Shown here: piece by piece, positions 58,236-64,000 of the stretch | Layout of the letters: each line of letters begins with the position of its first letter | How positions within the stretch are numbered: the first letter of the stretch is position 1 | From: Eubacterium sp. | GTDB lineage: Bacteria; Bacillota; Clostridia; Oscillospirales; Acutalibacteraceae | Reading direction: 5' to 3' | Assembly: GCA_022511205.1 (NCBI GenBank) | Contig: JAFLRY010000005.1 | Span: 1 to 64,000 of the forward strand | DNA length: 64,000 nt | The notes under the pieces: model-generated | Databases searched by the model: none | What the model was told of the DNA's origin: nothing | The model's input: only the letters and a program-made list of their open reading frames with translations | Made by a program: the position numbers and the translations under genes

Positions 58236-58718
58236 TTAAAATCCTCTCGTGTTATCCAAAACGGCAGCCCTTGCCCAGGGGTTTCTGCTGCCAACGTCCT
58301 TTTTCTTAACGGAACGGATAACGAACTGATTATTGCCCTCCTGCGCCGCGACAGCCGCCGTGATAGCCGCAACGATCTCACCGCTTATGCCCGCTTCAAT
58401 AACGGGCGCGGGCGCAACGGGTACCTTCGCCACAGGCGGAGCAACCTTAACTGCCGGAGCAACCGGCTGAGTATTTTCCACAGCTTTTTCAGCGTTCTTC
58501 GCGGCTTTCTTTGCCGCCTTTTTCGCGGCGCGCTTTTTCGCTGCCGCTTCCATTGATGAAACGATCTTCCCGAAGCCGTTGAAAACGAATATTAAAACGA
58601 TCAAAACGCCCAAAACGATGCCGATACCCGCAACAACTACGGTGGCGACCTGCGCCCAATCTATGGCACCTCCTATGGCTGTCTTATATAAAGAAAGAGA
58701 AAGCGTATTCTGAAGCAT
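58236..58718 (-). CDS. OadG-family (gamma-subunit-like) small membrane protein
   Basis: N-terminal TM (VVVAGIGIVLGVLIVLIFVFNGFGKIV), Ala/Lys-rich linker, C-terminal GEIVAAITAAVAAQEG..FVIRSVKKKDVGSRNPWARAAVLDNTRGF. Confidence 0.85.
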   Translation of the reverse strand: MLQNTLSLSLYKTAIGGAIDWAQVATVVVAGIGIVLGVLIVLIFVFNGFGKIVSSMEAAAKKRAAKKAAKKAAKNAEKAVENTQPVAPAVKVAPPVAKVPVAPAPVIEAGISGEIVAAITAAVAAQEGNNQFVIRSVKKKDVGSRNPWARAAVLDNTRGF

Positions 58719-58877
58719 ACAAATATTCCCCCATTATTTAAATTGTTAGTATTATAAAGCATAAGCTTTTATTTTTCAATATAAAAAATAACTTTTTCGC
58801 AAATAATTTATATGGTATAAATACTTGATTTATTTCCCGAAATGATTATAATTGTAATTAGTAAGGGAGGCTTAGCT

Positions 58878-59012
58878 ATGAAAAAAGAAACGCTTATCAT
58901 TCTTATTCTTATCGCGCTTATCATTCTTTGGTTTACGGAAACCGTCGGAATGCGCAAAACGACGCGAATCCTCTCAGGCGCCGTTGATTTAGGTTTTAAT
59001 CTTTTAAGATAA
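58878..59012 (+). CDS. Small single-TM protein, 44 aa (not in the ORF track)
   Basis: AAGGGAGG RBS then MKKETLIILILIALIILWFTETVGMRKTTRILSGAVDLGFNLLR*; followed by a strong terminator. Confidence 0.6.
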   Translation: MKKETLIILILIALIILWFTETVGMRKTTRILSGAVDLGFNLLR

Positions 59013-59024
59013 AGCAAGAAATTT

Positions 59025-59056
59025 GCCCCGTATGATTTCTCATACGGGGCTTTTAT
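59025..59056. terminator. Terminator after the 44-aa ORF, convergent with the ABC permease
   Basis: GCCCCGTATGA-TTTC-TCATACGGGGC-TTTTATT. Confidence 0.85.
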
Positions 59057-59064
59057 TATTCCTA

Positions 59065-61104
59065 TTATTTTTTAATAAGACCGAGTGACTCAAGATACGC
59101 GATCGTATTGTCATCCGTTTCAGCGTTTATATGAATATAGTTATCCATAATAAGAAATCCTTCGTTAAGCATCTCATATTCTGTGTTATACGCTAAGATT
59201 TCTTCGGGAGTCATCGCTGAAAGCTTGGCTTTCATCTCGTCCGTTACATCCTTGTAATAGGTGTAAACTACTACCGAAGCATCTCGGTAATCGGGATAGT
59301 ATTCTTCAAATTCTAACTCCTCTTCGTCTTCCCAGAAATCTTCAATATCAAAATCGGAATCGCCTTCAACTCTGTAATGATTATCGATATCGTACAGCAA
59401 GAATGCTGTATTAAACATAAACGAGTTAAACATATCTCTCGGTTCATTCGCTCTATCCTTTATCACCTTGTCAAAGAGCGTGCCGTATTCATCAAGGCTG
59501 ATACAATTAGAGGGAATGTAAGGATCATAATCTTCGTCATAATCCTGCTCTTCAGAATCGTCTCTGTAATCCAAAACTCCTATAAAGAGAATATCCTCGT
59601 CTTTGAAATTGAAGGGTTCTGTCTGATTTAATGCTTCCTCAGTCTGCATTAGGGCAATATATTCATCGTAAATATCCTTGGTGCAAACGTCATAGAAGCG
59701 CTCAACGGTTTTTCCGTTTTTAAGATTATAGGTGATCTTTACGGAATATGAGCCATGATAATAGTAATCATCGCTATACTGATTATCTATAGTTGTTTGC
59801 TCGATCAGCTTTTTATGAAGCGCCTCAACCTTTGCCTTTGATTCATCGCTCGTGAAATTAAAGGTGGTATAGCCGTCAATACCGATATCGTAGCCGTCAA
59901 AGGAAAACATCATATTAAATATAGAGGAAAAGACGTCGCCGTATTCTGACTGAAAAACGTTTTCATCATACACTATTGATTCAACCTCATCAGCCGCCGG
60001 AACATAATTCTTATACTTTATATTCGGCAGGAATTCCACTGCGGAAACAATAATAATTACTGCCGCAACCGTTCCGATGAGCCACTTCGCCGATTTTTTC
60101 GTAAATGCTTTTTTACGAATACGCGCGGTGGCGATTAATGAAACAGCTAAAACGGCCGCTACGGCTATACCGAGCTTGGCATAACCCGGCGTATCTATTA
60201 TTGACAAAAAGGAAAAAACTACAGCGAACAAGCCTAAAATCAGTATGATTTTTGTAATTATATTCAGCTCAAGAGAGGATTCGGCTGTTTCTGCCTTTCT
60301 CTTTTTGAACATAAAATACCCTGTTAAATAAATTATCACAAACTGAATTGTCAAAACGATAACGCAACTCAGAACATTCTCCGCTTCAAAGCTTTTAAAG
60401 AACGGCGCTATGGTGGATAATACCCACCACTTATCATATGAGATATTGAGGCCCCAGATAGAAACGTTAGCATATCTTATAAAGTTAATAACTACCGCAT
60501 ATACTAAATTTCCTGCCACAAGGCCAAGCACGACATAATGCCATTTTCTGCCCGAAAGCACGGCGAATAACATTAAGGTCGCATAAGCCACGATCACGCT
60601 CAATAAAGCAACCAGCAGCACCTTTACTAATTGAGCAGGCTCAAAGGTGTAAAACTCAGGTGCGCATATACTGTTCGTTTTTACGGAGATAATCGAAAGC
60701 GCCGCCACCAAAACGAAAGCCGTCAACACCGTGATTACGCCGTAAAGCATATTCACGTTGAAATAAGTTCCTCTTTTTACGGGCATTGAATAGTAAAATA
60801 CGGAAGCCCGCCTGCTGTATATCTCGCGGAACAGGCTTACGGCCAAAATGAACACCCACACTGTTCCTGTTGTGAACAGGAAAAATGACATACTGCCAAT
60901 GCAGCTTGCGGTAAGATCCTCCTGATAACCCGCCTCCATATATTCCGCCATCTCGGCTATAGATCTTAAAGTGAAGCGCGGAATAAAGAACGCATAAAGT
61001 CCGGAAAAAATCTGAACTACTAAGAAAAACGCAGCGTATCGCTTAAAAACGTTTTTAAACATAGGTAAAAATCTGTTACTGTTCAAAGAATTTGTTGATG
61101 TCAT
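59065..61104 (-). CDS. ABC transporter permease with large extracytoplasmic region
   Basis: N-terminal TM cluster (NVFKRYAAFFLVVQIFSGLYAFFIP; SVFYYSMPVKRGTYFNVNMLYG) plus acidic C-terminal domain; overlaps the ABC ATPase gene. The start is uncertain (61125 in track). Confidence 0.85.
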   Translation of the reverse strand: MTSTNSLNSNRFLPMFKNVFKRYAAFFLVVQIFSGLYAFFIPRFTLRSIAEMAEYMEAGYQEDLTASCIGSMSFFLFTTGTVWVFILAVSLFREIYSRRASVFYYSMPVKRGTYFNVNMLYGVITVLTAFVLVAALSIISVKTNSICAPEFYTFEPAQLVKVLLVALLSVIVAYATLMLFAVLSGRKWHYVVLGLVAGNLVYAVVINFIRYANVSIWGLNISYDKWWVLSTIAPFFKSFEAENVLSCVIVLTIQFVIIYLTGYFMFKKRKAETAESSLELNIITKIILILGLFAVVFSFLSIIDTPGYAKLGIAVAAVLAVSLIATARIRKKAFTKKSAKWLIGTVAAVIIIVSAVEFLPNIKYKNYVPAADEVESIVYDENVFQSEYGDVFSSIFNMMFSFDGYDIGIDGYTTFNFTSDESKAKVEALHKKLIEQTTIDNQYSDDYYYHGSYSVKITYNLKNGKTVERFYDVCTKDIYDEYIALMQTEEALNQTEPFNFKDEDILFIGVLDYRDDSEEQDYDEDYDPYIPSNCISLDEYGTLFDKVIKDRANEPRDMFNSFMFNTAFLLYDIDNHYRVEGDSDFDIEDFWEDEEELEFEEYYPDYRDASVVVYTYYKDVTDEMKAKLSAMTPEEILAYNTEYEMLNEGFLIMDNYIHINAETDDNTIAYLESLGLIKK

Positions 61105-62005
61105 ATCCTGCCACCTCCATTTCACTTATAAATAATTCCTCAAGGGTAAGGGGAAGCATTTCAGAGAACGCGGCGTTTGCGGAGTTGATAACCTCCATAA
61201 TTTTCTCGCTTTCTCCCCTTACGGTAAGCTGTGTCATCTTGCCCTGATGTGATTCTTTAACGATATTCAGCTTTTCTCTTACCGCTTCCATATCCTCGGG
61301 GTTTTCAAGAATAAACTGAACGTGGAAAAGCCCCATGGATTCGCCGTCTATATCTCTTTCCATAAGGATACCGCCCATATGGAGAAGACCGATATGATCG
61401 CAAAAGCCCTCAAGCTCTCTTAAGTTGTGGCTTGCGATGACTACCGTAGCGTTTGTTTCCGTAACATAATCGATAAGAATTTTCTTTACCAGTTCGCGGA
61501 TAACGGGATCAAGTCCGTCAAATATCTCGTCAAACAAAATTATCGAGGGCTTATAGGATAGCGCCAGCATAATAGCGCTCTGCCTCTGCATACCCTTGCT
61601 CATTGCGGATATTTTCTGCTTGGTATTTATCGGAAATACCGATTTAAAATACAGAAACTTTTCCTCGCTCCAGGTTGGGAAAAGACTCCTGTAGTATTTC
61701 GCCATACTCTCCACAGTTGCTCCCGGGAAGAAATATGGATAATCCGAAACGTAAGCCGTTTGGCTCTTGACCGTAAGGTTTTCAAAAGGAACTTCGCCGT
61801 TTAAATAAGCGTTTCCCCCGTCAGGCGAATAAACGCCTGCCAGCACATTCAAAAGCGTGCTTTTGCCGGCTCCGTTTGAGCCTATAAGCCCGAATATCGA
61901 GCCGTCCGCCACGGTGAAGGAAACGCCGTTGAGCGCCTTTGTTTCACCGAAGCACTTCGTTAGATCTTTGATCTCAATCAATTTCTTTCGCCTCCCATAC
62001 TTCAT
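61076..62005 (-). CDS. ABC transporter ATP-binding protein
   Basis: IFGLIGSNGAGKSTLLNVLAGVYSPDGG; MSKGMQRQSAIMLALSYKPSIILFDEIFDGLDP; VVIASHNLRELEGFCDHIGLL. Confidence 0.96.
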   Translation of the reverse strand: MKYGRRKKLIEIKDLTKCFGETKALNGVSFTVADGSIFGLIGSNGAGKSTLLNVLAGVYSPDGGNAYLNGEVPFENLTVKSQTAYVSDYPYFFPGATVESMAKYYRSLFPTWSEEKFLYFKSVFPINTKQKISAMSKGMQRQSAIMLALSYKPSIILFDEIFDGLDPVIRELVKKILIDYVTETNATVVIASHNLRELEGFCDHIGLLHMGGILMERDIDGESMGLFHVQFILENPEDMEAVREKLNIVKESHQGKMTQLTVRGESEKIMEVINSANAAFSEMLPLTLEELFISEMEVAGYDINKFFEQ

Positions 62006-62345
62006 TTACGATTTTCAGCACGCTGTCCTTTTTTACACCCGCGTTTTTTGCGTCTGTCAGCGTGGCTTTGATTTTGTCGGCAAGCTGTTTGTGAACGTTT
62101 GCCAGGCTTGAATCGCCTTTCACGAAAACACCCTTGCCTGCTATGGTATAAATAACGCCGTCCGCCTCAAGCTTTTTATATGTCTTGGAAACGGTGTTTG
62201 GATTTATACCCAACTCGCAGGCAAGCGCCCTTACCGACGGCAGCATACTATCCTTTTCATACACGCCGAGATTGATATATTTGACTATATTCTTCTCCAG
62301 CTGCGTATAAATAGGCTCTCTGCTTTTAACGTCTATTGAAAACAT
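61974..62345 (-). CDS. GntR/YtrA-family transcriptional regulator
   Basis: MFSIDVKSREPIYTQLEKNIVKYINLGVYEKDSMLPSVRALACELGINPNTVSKTYKKLEADGVIYTIAGKGVFV. Confidence 0.95.
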   Translation of the reverse strand: MFSIDVKSREPIYTQLEKNIVKYINLGVYEKDSMLPSVRALACELGINPNTVSKTYKKLEADGVIYTIAGKGVFVKGDSSLANVHKQLADKIKATLTDAKNAGVKKDSVLKIVNEVWEAKEID

Positions 62346-62402
62346 TTTACCTCCCCTGCCTTCATTTTTGGTTGTGGGCTAAGCCCTCTGTATTATCTTT
62401 GT

Positions 62403-62485
62403 TAGTACAGTTTACAACATCAAAATAACACAGTTAAAGGCATTTGTCAATACTTTTTCAAAAAACTGTACTATTTTTTATAGTA
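62403..62485 (-). promoter_or_regulatory. Promoter/operator region of the GntR-ABC operon
   Basis: Inverted motif copies TAGTACAGTTT (62403-62413) and AAACTGTACTA (62463-62473) flank a minus-strand TTGACA-17nt-TATTTT promoter; a further TAGTAC half-site is near 62480-62485. Confidence 0.6.
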
Positions 62486-62516
62486 CGCCTGTTTTTTCAG
62501 CATTTTACAGCAAAAA

Positions 62517-62540
62517 ACGGCTCCCGAAGGAGCCGTTTTC
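62517..62540. terminator. Terminator downstream of the CBM-rich CDS
   Basis: ACGGCTCC-CGAA-GGAGCCGT. Confidence 0.7.
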
Positions 62541-62550
62541 GTTCGTTTTA

Positions 62551-64000
62551 TCACACTTGTGTTTCGCTTATGGTAACGTCCGCAATATGGGGCGCGAAGG
62601 TTTCGTTGCCGTTAAATTTATTGAAGCCGTCATTAGAGAAGGTAATAACGTTGTTTCCTTTAACAAGATCAATATTAAACGTAACGGTTGTGAAGGTGTC
62701 CCAGCTATAGGTGTTGCGGCAGTAGATCTCCTGCGTTTTTCCGTTTGCTGAAACAGTGATGAAATCCTCCACGAGATCGATATTGTAATCGTGAACGCCG
62801 TTTTCATCATTGTTGGAATAGAGTACGGTCATCTTATAAGTACCGCTTTCGGGAATAGATACGTTGTAAACAGCCGAGCCGCCGTTTGAGGATATTCCGC
62901 CGATGAAGCTCGTCTTTGCCGCGTTGCTTGCGTCAAGATAGGCCGTTCCGGAAAGAGTGGCTTCATCAGGACTGAGAACGATCTGATATGCCGACTTAAC
63001 CGAGGGCTTCACTGTAAGCTTAACGTTATCCGCTGAGCTGACGTCAATATAATTAAGACCTCTGCGTAAAAATACTGTTGCCTTGCCGTCAAGCTCTGTA
63101 ACGGCGGGAGCGCCGTCTACTGAGATCTCCGTATTCTTCAAGGTGACAACGTCAAAATATCCGTCATAAGGTGAAACCGCAAGGAATGAGGTAACGGAGT
63201 CCGTTGTCCTGTCGTAATCCTTTATTACGCTGATCTTTGAATTTGTCGGCGTTTTTCTCACAAGGAGAGAATCAAGCACGTAAGTTCCGTCATTATGCGT
63301 AAGGCGGATCGTGTGCCTTCCGTCCGTAAGATCAAGCGTCATGGTCATTGAGGCGGTAAGCTCGCTTCTGATGGTATTTTCCAGCGCGATAACGCTTTCC
63401 TCGCCGTCTATGCTGAGATTAACGTAAGTAAAGGTGCGGTCGTCAGAGGTGGGTCCGTCGTTCGAATTTCCGTAAATGAAGGTGAAATCATAGCTTCCGT
63501 CATCCGGTATACGAACCTGGATCTCAACGCCGTCTCCCTCGTTTTCCATTCCGCCTACCATTCCGGAAATTTCGCCGGTGGTGGCGTAAGCGCTTTGATA
63601 GGTATAGGCGTTGCCGAGAAGCGTGCCATGCTCAAACTCATAGCGTGTGTAGAGATTCTTATTGTCAAACGCGGTATCCAAATCCTCCGCCTCGCGGATC
63701 TCAACGTAATACGCGGTGTCGGAATTCATATCATCAAGATTAACGGTTATGCTGTTTCCGCATCTCGTTGTATAAGTTTTAACGATCTCCGGCTCATATA
63801 CCTTGCCGGAAATTCCCTGATAGGTCATAGCGCTTATGGTTACGCAAACCTTCTTGCCGTAAAGCGCCGTCTGCTTCAGGTTATTTACCTTGAGCGCTCC
63901 GCTGTAATCAGCGCCCGAAGCAAGTATCCTGATCTCGTCCTTTTCATCGGTGATCGAACCCACGCCGAGAAACTTCTTATATCTGAAAGGCCTTTTATCT
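62551..64000 (-). CDS. Secreted carbohydrate-active protein fragment with CBM6/35-like beta-sandwich modules (5' end outside window)
   Basis: The frame stays open to base 64000 (DKRPFRYKKFLGVGSITDEKDE...), so the true start is outside the window. YEFEHGTLLGNAYTYQSAYATTGEISGMVGGMENEGDGVEIQVRIPDDGSYDFTFIYGN and ATLSGTAYLDASNAAKTSFIGGISSNGGSAVYNVSIPESGTYKMTVLYSNND resemble CBM35-type modules. Confidence 0.75.
   Translation of the reverse strand, partial: DKRPFRYKKFLGVGSITDEKDEIRILASGADYSGALKVNNLKQTALYGKKVCVTISAMTYQGISGKVYEPEIVKTYTTRCGNSITVNLDDMNSDTAYYVEIREAEDLDTAFDNKNLYTRYEFEHGTLLGNAYTYQSAYATTGEISGMVGGMENEGDGVEIQVRIPDDGSYDFTFIYGNSNDGPTSDDRTFTYVNLSIDGEESVIALENTIRSELTASMTMTLDLTDGRHTIRLTHNDGTYVLDSLLVRKTPTNSKISVIKDYDRTTDSVTSFLAVSPYDGYFDVVTLKNTEISVDGAPAVTELDGKATVFLRRGLNYIDVSSADNVKLTVKPSVKSAYQIVLSPDEATLSGTAYLDASNAAKTSFIGGISSNGGSAVYNVSIPESGTYKMTVLYSNNDENGVHDYNIDLVEDFITVSANGKTQEIYCRNTYSWDTFTTVTFNIDLVKGNNVITFSNDGFNKFNGNETFAPHIADVTISETQV

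Overview
This 64 kb window looks like a chromosomal segment of a spore-forming, Gram-positive Clostridia-type bacterium. The taxonomic guess is inference from gene content and order; no search was run. Most of it is core genome: ssrA-smpB, SRP RNA-dnaX-ybaB-recR, rluA/lspA/ileS/divIVA/sepF/yggS, miaB-ylbF-mutS-mutL-miaA, pcrA, yqfC/yqfD and a ylbJ-like gene, and a truncated rnpB at the left edge. Accessory content includes a GH27 alpha-galactosidase with an inserted beta-rich domain, a BspA-type LRR/FN3 surface protein, an Lsa-like ABC-F gene, a collagen-like GXT-repeat protein beside a GT2-TPR glycosyltransferase, uxuA plus a sugar-acid SDR, an OadB/OadG pair, and a GntR-ABC operon. The observations most worth a second look are: (1) a complete translational-attenuation leader upstream of the ABC-F gene, with promoter, 7-codon leader peptide, and mutually exclusive anti-antiterminator, antiterminator and terminator pairings; (2) a ~273 bp element (53516-53788) with imperfect terminal inverted repeats enclosing two long stem-loops, resembling a MITE or structured RNA; (3) the glycosyltransferase/collagen-like pair; (4) a THF-type riboswitch before folT; and (5) small unannotated proteins and operator-like repeats. 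No CRISPR array, prophage or IS transposase was seen.
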